Below the pieces are notes generated by a model, which did no database searches, was not told the DNA's origin, and saw only the letters and a program-made list of their open reading frames with translations. From Helopsaltes ochotensis (Eukaryota > Chordata > Aves > Passeriformes > Locustellidae), in NCBI GenBank assembly GCA_013400155.1, contig VXBM01001082.1, positions 83,411-147,410 of the forward strand: a stretch of 64,000 nucleotides of DNA, read 5' to 3'. A program made the position numbers and the translations under genes. How positions within the stretch are numbered: position 1 is the stretch's first letter; the number at the start of each line of letters is the position of its first letter. Below, piece by piece: positions 38,225 through 49,010 of the stretch.

Positions 38225-38258
38225 TGTAGCAAAATTGGTTTGATTTGTAAAGTCAGGT
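38225..38258 (+). repeat. 34-bp direct repeat flanking assembly gap (right copy)
   Basis: Exact copy of 38074-38107, again followed by a T-rich tract. This suggests the two contig ends overlap. Confidence 0.97.
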
Positions 38259-38309
38259 GTTTTTTGTTTTTTGTTTTTTTTGTTTTGTTTTGTTTTTTTT
38301 TTTTTTTTT

Positions 38310-39432
38310 CCAAAATCTTTCCTTGAACATATTAGGAATGGGGGAAAGTTCACAAATGACATCAGGAGACAGATGGGAAGGGAAGAACACAACATATTGC
38401 TATTGTTCTATTGTATGAGATGGACTAGGAGGGATCTCATCAGCTGTTAGTTCATTTAAGGAAATTATAAAGAATTTAATTCTTGAGTGCTTCTGAGAAA
38501 AACTGCAGTTTGGGGAATCGGCCACCTACAGCATGTGCTTAATGCTAATGGTAAGCATGTATTATATATCTCTCCTTTGTGCCCAATGGCAGAGGATATG
38601 AGTCTTTTCTAGCCCTTAGCTATAGACCTAGTCCTTTCACAGAAACTGTAGAGAATTATGACATCAGGAGCAGTGGAAGTCCCTAGATCACATTAAGACA
38701 GTAGCTGTTGCACATATGCTCACATAAAAAGAATGAGCACTGCACAGCAGCAAAAACAACTATCCAGTTCCAAAGCAGAAACAATATCAGATGTTGGGCT
38801 TTGAAAAAATGAGAGCTGTAAGAACAATGCCTTCCCTAGTCCTCAAGCCATTTGCCGTGTGTTTTAAACTGTCTTAGACAACAAGAGAGTATGAAAAATA
38901 CTGTCTGGTGTGCAACAAACCTGTAAGAACTTCTGACATGGGACCACTGCCAGAAAGGTATAGCCTTTTTAAAATTGCAGCAGCCACGATTTGCAGAATG
39001 AAGATATTTAAGCATGGAAGGCAATTGAAATTAGGTTTCTAAAAGATTAAGTTAGTTATTGAACAAGACATTAGACATCATTCAGGTGGAATGTGCAGAA
39101 TTACCTTGAGAAAAGCAAATCAGAGACAGTTTGCTGTCAAATTCCAATTTCTGACTTGCAGCTTCCATGGGAAGGCTCCTGCAACAAGATAGAAGAGAGG
39201 AGGGAGCTGGTATTCAGTAATGTCTCACTCAGAATGAAAGCAGATCTCTGAATCCCCAGTAAGGTGTTTCAACTTCCAAATTGTAGTCATGTTTCATACA
39301 GTGGTGTTTAACATGCCAGCACTCAGCAAGCTGGTTGTTTTGAATACTGATTTGAGTTCCTGTGTTTGGTGCATAGTTTTATCTAGGCACCTATATCAGC
39401 ATTGCATATTGAATTTTGAGTACCTACATTTT
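38310..39432. other. Noncoding stretch, nothing recognised
   Basis: Moderate AT content and short frames. No repeat family recognised. Confidence 0.45.
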
Positions 39433-39439
39433 GAATGTT

Positions 39440-39474
<35 letters not shown>

Positions 39475-40552
39475 CAACCCTAGACCTGCTCTGTGCCGTT
39501 GGCTGGGCCGAAGGTAATGTCCCCAGGCTCCCCTGGAAAATCGGCGCCAAGCCCAGATTGGGCCGGGCCCACCCCTGTGCGACCCAAGGGTGGGGAAGGG
39601 AAGTGAGGCCCAGAGGCCCTGACCACGTGGAAGATCTCAGCCACCATTTTCTCTTTACCGGCGTGGAGGCAAGGCTTTTACAACTGCCGCCCGGCAGAGA
39701 CCATCCGCAGGTCCAGGCAAGGAACAGACACAGATTGAGACTTTTTAAACTCTAGCCCTTCTCAAAGAGAGAGGAAAGGCCAAATTGGAGATATGTAAAC
39801 GGACAATATGAAGATATCAAAGTCAGTAAAGGAACAGTGACTTCTAAAGTGGAAGAGATGACAACTTTGCCTTAATTTTAGGCTGAAAATCTCCTTTGAT
39901 TTGTGGTAACAAACCGTAATATTCTTTTAAGTCGTGGACTTTGAACTGGGGAGAGGCTTTATAGTTTTTCAAGCAAAGGTTGATTTATTAAGTGGATATT
40001 GAACTAAAAAAACCTGTAACCTAGTGATCCTACGAGATGTTTTAACAGAGTGAGAGGAGAAGAAATTTCAGTACCAGTGAAGAAGAAGATATTTGTTTCC
40101 TGAAGATGAGAAGGCCTTTGTTGTGGAGCTATACATCTTTAAAAGGTGAAACCCCAGCCTGAGTCCATGGCCCATACGCATCAGAAGGCTGCATGATTTG
40201 GGAGGTCCACAATTGCAGGTTCTCAGGCGGGCTGCTTTTGTGGGGTTGGGAGCAACAGACTGTGTCTCTTGTAGAAAGCTACCATAACAATAGGAGAGAC
40301 TTTCTCTCTCTAAAAGACTGAATAAAAGACTACTTTTATAAGTGGTACTGACTTGGAGTTTCTGAGTTCTGTCTCTTTACATTGTTTGTAGGAAAGTAAA
40401 TTGATAGTAGGTGGTGCTTTTGAAAGGTTTCAATATTTTTTGTTCTCTTTTTAGTGTGTGTTAATAAATCTAACTGTTCTTTAAGTTGAGCCTGTTTTGC
40501 CTTTATTCTAATCCTATTCCACAGTAAGAAAATATTTGGACCACTACACTTA
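39433..40552 (+). mobile_element. ERV LTR, about 1.1 kb, starting in a CAGCAA repeat (family C)
   Basis: Opens with (CAGCAA)n at about 39440-39475, then a GC-rich block ('gttggctgggccgaaggtaa', 'gcccagattgggccgggccc') in sharp contrast to the AT-rich surroundings. It continues to AATAAA signals (40321-40326, 40463-40468), a 'gttgagcctgttttgccttt' segment and an end near 'ggaccactaca'. I recognise this arrangement from bird ERVL-type LTRs. The 106-codon frame 39435-39755 starts with poly-Gln from the repeat and is not retroviral. Exact ends are uncertain. Confidence 0.7.
39440..39475. repeat. (CAGCAA)n microsatellite
   Basis: Consecutive 'cagcaa' units at the start of the LTR. Confidence 0.95.
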
Positions 40553-41166
40553 ATTTATCAGCCAAAATTCAGCAAATGTGAAACCACTACATCTTTTGGT
40601 GTTTCTGCCTGGTTGGGCGAATTTTAACCCTTTATATTTATATAATATATATAAATATATCCTAAAAAAATCGACCCTGTTATTATAATTTCCAGATGAA
40701 AAGTGAGCATAAGTACATAATTCTCTCTTCCAAAGTATTTTAAAGTATTTTAAAGGACAACTCATTGTAACTGCTATTAGAGTGTTTACAGATACTCCTA
40801 TTAAGACCTTTAAATGTATATAGTTTTATCCATATGCATTATTTTTGTCTAAAGGTTTTTTGTTTTGGTTTGGGTTTTTTTTGTATTTTCAAACTACATA
40901 ACTATATAGAACAAAATATAATTACTCTAAAATATTTTATGACGTTTAGTATTGCATTTGTTAGTGAAAATTTTAACTATAATTTAATTATTTCCTGTCT
41001 ATCACTTAGGTAAAAAGCAATCAGTACCTAACATTGTAAGTTACTATAAGATAAACTTGCCAAGCTCATCTGTACAATTGCACTTTCTGTTCTTGGCTGT
41101 GGCAGATTCCAGTGTTTAACTGAACATTAAAGTAAAAACCTACTTCTTTTAACCTACTTGACATCT
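40553..41166. other. AT-rich noncoding stretch, nothing recognised
   Basis: Contains an AT-only patch near 40640-40665. No element recognised. Confidence 0.45.
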
Positions 41167-41739
41167 TATCAAGGTTTAACCGGGCAGGTTTAAACAAGGT
41201 TTAAACATCACACAGTCAGTCATTTGGTCTCCTCCTCAGGGGGTTGGGGAACAGAATTGTGGGGGGAAAACGAGACTTGGGGGCAAAGGTAATGACTGCT
41301 TTTAAAGTTTTAAAAGGATTAAACCTGAAGGGAAAAGAATAACATTAATATTTCTAGATGAAATAGAATAGCCAAAACTATGCCCAGTGCAATTGCTGAT
41401 CACTCACCAAAGGATGGTCAGCCAGCTCTCAAGCAGCAACCCCTAGTCAGATTTCTACCTAGGTTATGTACTAAACACAACACCAGGTAGCATAAATATC
41501 CCTTTGATCAGTGGAGATCAGCTGTTCTGGCTCTGTCTCCTTTCAACTTCTCGCAGTTCCCAGGCCTTTCCTCTGGTGGAGTGGTGTGCAGAGCAGAAAA
41601 GTTCTTGACTTAATGTAAGCACCACTTAACAAAAACTAAAACATCAGTGTGTTATCAACACTATTCTCACCCTGTCTTATTCTCAGCATCTTACTTTACT
41701 AGGAAGAAAACTAACTCTATCCCAGTTTAAACCAGAATA
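41167..41739 (-). mobile_element. Solo LTR, 573 bp, with 5-bp target-site duplication (family A)
   Basis: On the minus strand it opens with 'aaactgggatagagttagtt', has 'gttgataacacactgatgtt', 'gtggtgcttacattaagtca' and the 'caaagggatatttatgctac' box, and ends 'cggttaaaccttgata'. It is flanked by the 5-base direct repeat CATCT at 41162-41166 and 41740-41744. Length and block order agree with the copy at 58734-59321. No second LTR or internal region is present, so it is a solo LTR. A 5-base duplication fits ERVL-like or some gamma-like elements. Confidence 0.85.
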
Positions 41740-41984
41740 CATCTAATTTTGCATAAGGCAAAAATCAAAACTACAGTGTTCCCATATGTTCTCATAGAAC
41801 GATATAGATCATGTGACTCTGCAAAACACTGAAGTGTTAGGGGTAACTCAAAATGCTCGTAGTTGAAATCCAGAGCATTCTCCAGGGTCTACTTGTGGAA
41901 AAATTAGTGCTTGCAATGGTGATCATGCTTTCTTAAATAGAAATAAATGTGTTTTTCTGTTAAAAGAACAATTCAGGAATCTTA

Positions 41985-41987
<3 letters not shown>

Positions 41988-42064
<77 letters not shown>
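41988..42064. repeat. Uninterrupted T homopolymer, 77 bases
   Basis: Pure T from 41988 to 42064. It could be the A tail of a minus-strand insertion or a sequencing-length artefact. No AATAAA was found on the minus strand just upstream of the A tail. Confidence 0.95.
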
Positions 42065-42757
42065 CCTTGGTATAAACAGCTTCACAAATTATCTGGAGCT
42101 TACAGGATCCCTTTCAATAAGTTTCTGTAAAAAAATGGACAAAACCACTATATTGAGCTATTTCTCCTTGCCTCTTTCGTTTTAAAATGTTTTCAATATG
42201 ATACTGCAAAACACTGTTTTTCAGCTGTCATGTTCTACACGTTCCTGCAGAATCTAGGTATATATACTACTATTGCAGACATTAACAAGTCATGCAGAGC
42301 AATTGAGCTAGAAACATCTATTATGCAGAGTGTAGGCACTGTATTTTCAGTAGCTAACTGCTGCTTATCTACTTAATAATCACACTTTGAAGATACTAAA
42401 TAAAAGATTTTCATGCAATAAAGTGTTGCCCGATAAACCAGATCTTTTAAGTGTCAGGTCACTCTCTGGACCTCTTGTTGATAGTCTTCAGTTGACTGTC
42501 TTCTATAAAGCCTGAGGGTAGTTAAATCCAGGGATGACTCCCAAAGATAATAGACAAAAAGAAAAAAAGATGTTCAAGGACTGGCTCCCTTCACTCTACG
42601 TATATCTCCAATTTGCACACAAAGAGCTTTGTACCCTGTGCTACCACTACTTCTCCTCATGACTCAAAATACAATGTGAAATGTGCTCAGTTTCAGACCA
42701 GGAAGGACACAGTCAGATGAGTTTTTCCAGTTTTTTAGAGCATTTTGACTGGGGGGA

Positions 42758-42760
<3 letters not shown>

Positions 42761-42804
<44 letters not shown>

Positions 42805-42838
42805 CAAAACAAACAAAACAACAACAACAACAACAACC
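42761..42838. repeat. (CAA)n microsatellite, two blocks
   Basis: 'caacaacaac' runs separated by 'acacaaaacaaacaaaac'. The poly-Asn, poly-Thr and poly-Cys frames in this segment are artefacts. Confidence 0.97.
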
Positions 42839-43814
42839 AAACCAACCAACCAAACAAAAAAACCCAAGGGAAAATGGAAATAAAAAACTTCTGGGAGAAT
42901 AATTCTATCTTAAAATCTGCTATACTGGGAGGTGACCTAACAGGGAGGGAATAAGGGAATACTGTTATATTTATCAATACACATAGCTTCAGTGATATCA
43001 TGAGATTTCCTTTAATATGGTTAGCAATGAAAATTACTGATAATCATTCTTACCTCTGATGCAACCATAACTTTTGTGCTTTCAGAAGAAAGAAATACAT
43101 AGAATACAACTAAAAGAGTCATCTGTTATGTTGTTTTGGTTTGGTTTTTTTTCCTGTAGTTGTGCCAAACACACTCCAGTATGCTATGGTACATATTATA
43201 CTAACTGAGCTATAGTTCTTCCCTTTTCTGGAAGGGTATTTCGCTCATGTAGACTTTTTTCCTGAGTGTATATAAAGACAGTATTAGGTTATTAAAAAAT
43301 ACAATGTAAATGAATTTTCTTTTTAAAAGGGTTTCTCTTTTGTTAGCTTTTTAAATGTAACTGCATACTGCTCTCGTAAAGACCACTCTTTGTTGCAATC
43401 ATATCTAATTCTTTTCCGTGTGATAGGTTGACTTTCTGTAATGAAAAAGGTAGCTGCATTACTAAATTCAACCTTTATGTCTGCAGTGTCTGTAACTTAG
43501 TTAGAGATGTATACACTTGACTATAGAACAATTGTTCATCAATTCAGGTGTCTTGGTGTTTGAACTAAAGACATCTTGAAGACTTACAAAGTGGAGAAGG
43601 AGAAAGAAATACAATATATGGCTTAAACTTGCTAAGCCATGCAAGGCTTACAAGAAAATAATAAATCAGAAGAAGTGGAAGAGCTGCTCTTAGGTAGTCA
43701 ATATTTCCTCCTCCATTGGTTTCTCCTGTCTATAGCTCTGTATTTGTGCTTCAAGTCTTTCAAAATATGCTAAGGGGAAGAAAAAAAAAGCAGTCTGACA
43801 TCTGGGAGAAATAG

Positions 43815-43895
43815 AAGAAAGGGAAAGATGAGGAAAGTAGGAGGGAGGGAGATGAGGGAGGGAGACAAGGGAGGAAGGAAAAGAGAGAGATGTGT
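43815..43895. repeat. Purine-rich (GGGA/GAGA) tract
   Basis: Plus strand nearly all A and G ('gagggagggagatgaggga'), ending in 'gagagagatgtgtgtatg'. Confidence 0.85.
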
Positions 43896-45164
43896 GTATG
43901 TATCTATTCAGGTTTTTTAAAAAATACACTGAAGTTCTAAGATAAATATTTCTTTGGAAGCTGAAGTTTATATCTGCTTTAATAAAGTTAATTTTCCCTT
44001 TTTAGCAAAGATGTAGAAACTGGAAAGTAGAGTACATTTTAAATAGAATACTACAGGCATCGCATAACAAACTGAGGAAAAAAATTAAAATAATATGAAT
44101 ATACCTCCTGTGAAGAAAATTACACTATACAAATCATAAAATGCAAAGACAATAGTATCACCAAGACAGCATACCAAATATGTGGGAAAATTTAGTTTTT
44201 ATCAATATTCAAGTAACTGCAATAATTTTCATCTATAATTATTTTTACATTCTGATAGGAATTAATAGCCCTGTAACAGATTGTGGTTTTTCAGCACTAA
44301 GGTATAATTTACTATTCAGATCTACAATTACCTTAGTAATGAATTCTATACAGTATTTTTTTATTTTCTTCCCCTTAACTCTTAGAACTGGTGAGGTGGC
44401 ACAAAGCAGTCAGTCAAGATATGGATCTGCGTGTTCAAAATTTATGTACTCTCACTCAGCTCACAGGAATGAGTGAACCCATGTCAGAGTGAAGAGCACA
44501 CAGGAGGAAAGAAATGAGTATGTTCTAAAAGTTTGAAAATAAAGAACATTTAACGCCTGCACACTGATTATCAGTGCTGATGTAGAACACCAACTCTGCA
44601 GTGGCTTTGAACTCTCAGGGCATAATGCATTGGAAAAATTGAGGGCTGAACACAGTATAATATAAAACTCAGAAAATGTAACCAGTTCCCTACTGTGCCA
44701 ACTAGACCACAAGAATTCCTGTTTGGAAACAAGAGTAAATCCTTTTCTCTCTCTCTCTCTTTTTTTTTTTTTTTTTTAATTCAGTTCAATTCAGGCTTCC
44801 ACCTTATTTAGAAAAAAAGAAAAGTGATTAGATATAAGAGATTAAATCTTTATTTTCAAAAGCTCATTTATATTTTCCTCTTCTTTAACACATACAATAT
44901 TCTATGGCTTTTTCAATGGCAATGACAATACTCAAATCCATTTAATTACATAACAGATAACTGTGTGATAATTCTGTTGCAATGGATATATATCACTTGC
45001 TGCTAAATTGCAGAAATGCTCCTTAAATTGCCTTGCACTCCTTACGAGACTCAAAGTCACTTAGATTTAGGTGGCCAGTATCCAGACTTATGTTTTCGAT
45101 CTCTGGGAACATATGCGCTCCTGCTGAAGCCCCCAGTTCTAACAGAATGCACTGGATGAACGTA

Positions 45165-45556
45165 AAATGTTCAGCCTGAAGAAGAGCAGGCTTTGTGGAG
45201 ACCTAATTTCAGCTTTCCAACACCTGAAGGGAACCTGCAAAGAGCATGGAGTAAGACTTTTTACAAGGGCATGTAGTGATACAAGGGGAAACAGATTCAA
45301 ACTGAAAGTCAATAGGTTTAGATTAGATGGAGGAAGAAATTCTTTACTGTGACAGTGGTGAGGCACATTTTGCCCAGAATAGCTGTGAATGTCCCATCCC
45401 TGTGAATGATCAAGGCCAGGTTGGATGGGACTTTGAGCAACTTGTTCTAGAAGAAGGTGTCCCTGCTCAGGAGTGGGGAGGTTTGAACTAGATGATCTCT
45501 AAGGTGCTTTCCCAACCAGGCCATTCTAGGATTCTATGACTTTATGATTATGAAAG
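45165..45556 (+). mobile_element. CR1 LINE 3' fragment
   Basis: Starts with the ORF2 end ('aaatgttcagcctgaagaag', 'tggagacctaatttcagctt'), continues 'gtgatacaaggggaaacaga', 'caaggccaggttggatggga' and 'ttgaactagatgatctctaa', and ends in 'ttctaggattctatgac'. The 61-codon frame 45167-45352 is the decayed C-terminus (HLKGTCKEHGVRLFTRACSD). Confidence 0.93.
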
Positions 45557-47223
45557 CTGGTAGAGTGTAATATGCATGAAGACATTTCTCCTGCCTCTTG
45601 ACAATTGAATTTTGATTAGCTAGGATTACTGTAGTGCTGTGCATGTCAACTAGGAATAAAATGATTGTTAGCACTAGAGAATAATCTGCCACTAAGAAAG
45701 ACTTAATGTGCAATAGCCTGTGTGGTATGGATGCAAATTTTGGATGTTTTAATATGTAAAATGGGCTTAAGGGCTTTGCAGTATGTCTGTATAGACATAC
45801 TCCTCCATCCAGTATTGGAGCTTAGCATCAGTAATGCAGTACATTCAGCAGTTGAGTCTTTTTACCATTTTCTGTGAATGTTCAGTCACATAGTACTATT
45901 AATATTTTATGACACTACATTCATATCGTATTATTCTGTAACTTGACCTTGGGAATGTTTATATTTTGAGCAATATATTTGAAAGGTACACAATATGTGG
46001 AAACCAAATAAATCCAAGGAATTAAAGTAGTTTCCTTTGGCCATGGCACCCAGAAGAATTTGAAACAACTGTGTTGATTAAAGCCAGTATAAAAGAGGAA
46101 TTCACAAATTAAGTCTGTTGTTGCACAGCTGTTTCTCAAGATGCTGCTTTTCACCTTAGCTTAATAAATTTGGAAACCTCTTGTGTCCTGGCACTACCTA
46201 AGTGCTTTCATTTTTAACTGTAGAGAAAAAGTGTCCCATCTGGCTCTATACTTAAAATCAAGTGACCATGAAAGTATTTTTTTAATATATATCCTAAGAG
46301 GGATAATGCCCCTGTATTGATTTTTACAGTATAAAAGAAACACACATACATGCAAAATCTCAGGAAGAAGACAGACTTGTGAGGTAGGATTCAGCTGAAA
46401 AAGCTACTAGGAGAACCAGTCGCTAGACTGGAATCTAGGTTTGTTTTACTTACCTAGATTAACAGCACTGAATCAAACAGCAAATCAAACCCTCACACAC
46501 ATGTAATTCATTCAAAAAATAAAGACTAATGAAAAATAAGTTTTTCTTCTTCTCCCTCACCTACTTCTGAATTTTGCTTATTGAACTCACATTTTTGGAC
46601 CTACAAAAGTGCCATAGGTTTTCACAGATTGCTCCCAGTGCGAGGGATGAGTGTGATCCACAGTCCTTGTCAGACCCCACAGTGCTCATCTCTGCTGTCT
46701 ATAGTGTGGATAGAGACAAATCAGACACCATGTCACCACACTACTCCTGCATGGGAACAGCCTGACCAGCAAGGTGACTCAGTGATGACTAAACACCTCA
46801 GCAATTTTTCTTTTTAAGTCTGCATTTACTCAAACTTTCAGAACTCTGAGTACACATGGAAAACATAGTTGAACTCTAGGAGGCATAAATATTGTTGTTA
46901 AAGATACAGTGAAATCCCACCACTAAAATAATAAAATTAAATAGGTGTTTGAAAGCTTAAAATTCAAAAGTACAGTATCAGCAAGTTGCAAAAACCTATC
47001 TCCCTAAAAATTCCAAAAATTTTCTCTCTCTTACAGGAAAACTGTAGATATGTGCAATTTGAATGAGACATGATTACCTTTTCAGGTCAATATTCAGTGG
47101 TTAATTTTCTATTGAGCAGAGACCACAGATTTCCACCTCACTCCTTCTTGACATATTTTGTTTCATTTTAACATATTAACTGTCTCAAAGTGTCTTCCTC
47201 TGGAAATCTGAGGATTGGTGACT
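45557..47223. other. AT-rich noncoding stretch
   Basis: A short palindrome lies at 45780-45801 ('agtatgtct', four bases, 'agacatact'). No gene or repeat family recognised. Confidence 0.45.
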
Positions 47224-47731
47224 TGTTTTTTTTTTAATGTCAAATTTACTATAGATTTAGTCTTGTATCCTTTCTCACATGTACTAGGGCATAAAATGGT
47301 ATAAAAAAATCTTCACCATTCCTTGTGCAGATCTTCACCTTCCTATGGAAGGCAGGAACAGTTTTCGTTTCCCATCTAATCTTGACTTGACTTTCACACT
47401 CTGTTTTTTGGAGAACAGCAGAATTACCCTTCCTATTTCTCTTTAGATCTCGCCTTTTGGGGACAATATGTTGAATGTGCAGATAGGTTTCTGCTGGACT
47501 CATATAAAACAAAGCCAAAGGGAAGACATCATCTATCTCTGAGTTCAACACTGCCCACACTGTTTTCTATCTTCTTTTTAAGATTTGGGCTAAATACGTT
47601 GACTACTGCAGGGTAAGGAAGGAAAAACAAGTGAAGAAAGGCAATACAAGACAAAAACATACAAACTCAAAAGTCTTCATTTACCTACAAATCCTACAAA
47701 TAATGAGTTTTTGGTTGTGATTTTTTTGTGG

Positions 47732-47732
<1 letters not shown>
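47224..47732 (-). other. Region with a 103-codon minus-strand frame, coding status doubtful
   Basis: The frame 47560-47249 (MWAVLNSEIDDVFPLALFYM at the start) has ordinary amino-acid mix but no domain, membrane segment or family I recognise. About 15 bases after its stop the minus strand runs into an A tract of about 10 at plus 47226-47236, so a decayed retrocopy is possible, but there is no AATAAA. Confidence 0.2.

Positions 47733-47785
<53 letters not shown>
47733..47785. repeat. T homopolymer, about 53 bases
   Basis: Pure T run following 'tttttttgtggc'. The poly-Phe frame is an artefact. Confidence 0.95.
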
Positions 47786-47786
<1 letters not shown>

Positions 47787-48236
47787 TGTGTCCTTTCTTC
47801 CTTGTTCCTTTCTTTCACTCTCTCTTTCTCTCTTTCTTGTTTATTTTATTTTATTGGTGTCAGAGCAACTCAGAAGAATTAGAAGAACTTGAAAAGATAT
47901 AAGAAATCAAATTTATTTTCTCAAAAAATAGCAAAGCCTGAGAGAATAGATTTAAATCTTGACTGAGAATGAGATGTACTTGGAGATTGTAGAAAGAGTG
48001 GCATTTCCTTGTAGTGGGCAGGCTCAGTGCTGAATGACTACAGCTATGAGAGGAAAATGCAGAAATATGTCTGTTAAATAAGAAAAAGTTTGGACTCCCT
48101 GTACAGTCACCCTTGATGTCAAATCATTTTTGGCATGACAAATCTACTATGAGGACTGGCTTTTTGGTAGATGCATGATTCTCATTTCTTTGTAGAATAA
48201 ATATCAGCAAAATGACAAATGAAGAAAATATATTAC

Positions 48237-48240
48237 TATC

Positions 48241-48295
<55 letters not shown>
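48237..48295. repeat. (ATCT)n microsatellite, about 14 units
   Basis: Uninterrupted 'atct' units. The reading SIYLSIYLS in one frame is an artefact. Confidence 0.98.
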
Positions 48296-48884
48296 CTAAT
48301 TTGCAAACGTGAGGCTTTGTCTGTGCTTTGTTTTGGTTTTACAAAAATTAGTGAAAAAATTAGCATTCTAATTAAGCATAGACCACTTTTTGCAATGAAA
48401 GTATTTGACTTTTTTTTTTTTATAGTTTGTCTTAAATAATAATTCCAAGAAGTATTTAGGGAAATATTTTTATTTCCAAGTTAATTTTTAAAATTTCTGT
48501 TGGTATTGATGAGAGCAATATGCATCCATGAAAATAAAAAAAATTAAACCTTTTGGTATTGTTAAACCTCATTGTTGATTTTTTTTATTAAAAAAAAAAC
48601 TCAAAAAAAGTCATTCTAGAGTTTAATACTCATAGTGTAAAGAAGATGAATCAGAATCTTAGCTTCTATCTCTGAAGGATTAATATTGTGTCTTTGTGTA
48701 GTATTCATGAATGCACTCCAAGACACCTCTTCAAATTAGACCAAAATAAAATTCACTTAATTTCACTTGACTCCAAAAGATGCATTTATTTTCCTGAAGC
48801 AAAGACTTGTCATACATTCATATGTTCCTTTCCTTCCCCTAGAGAACACATATGTCATCTCCATGCTGGCCTAGCCCACTGAGG

Positions 48885-49010
48885 GAATAATAATTTTTAA
48901 TAAGACTGCTATAAAAAGACAGTTAATTTGCATGTGAAATGCTCTGTTATGAGAGCAATTATAAAGAGCAACCATGATTACAAATATCAAAGCAAACAAC
49001 CCTGAAAACA
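48885..49010. other. Possible conserved noncoding block with octamer motif
   Basis: Contains a POU-type octamer ATTTGCAT (48926-48933) within nonrepetitive AT-rich sequence ('gagagcaattataaagagca'). Regulatory function is a guess from composition and motif only. Confidence 0.15.

Larger units (their letters stand above)
41745..45164. other. AT-rich noncoding stretch with long simple repeats
   Basis: No gene seen. It holds a 77-base T run (41988-42064), (CAA)n repeats (42761-42838), a purine-rich tract (43815-43895) and a CT/T tract (about 44743-44777). All long frames there are translations of simple repeats. Confidence 0.5.

Noticed and set aside
39435..39755. 106-codon frame beginning with poly-Gln
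   Set aside because: The poly-Gln is the CAGCAA microsatellite at the start of an LTR; the remainder is not a known protein.
42664..43001. Frames with poly-Asn, poly-Thr, poly-Cys and poly-Val
   Set aside because: Translations of (CAA)n in different frames.
48237..48295. Regular spaced repeats as a possible CRISPR-like array
   Set aside because: Pure tetranucleotide microsatellite in eukaryotic DNA, with no spacers.
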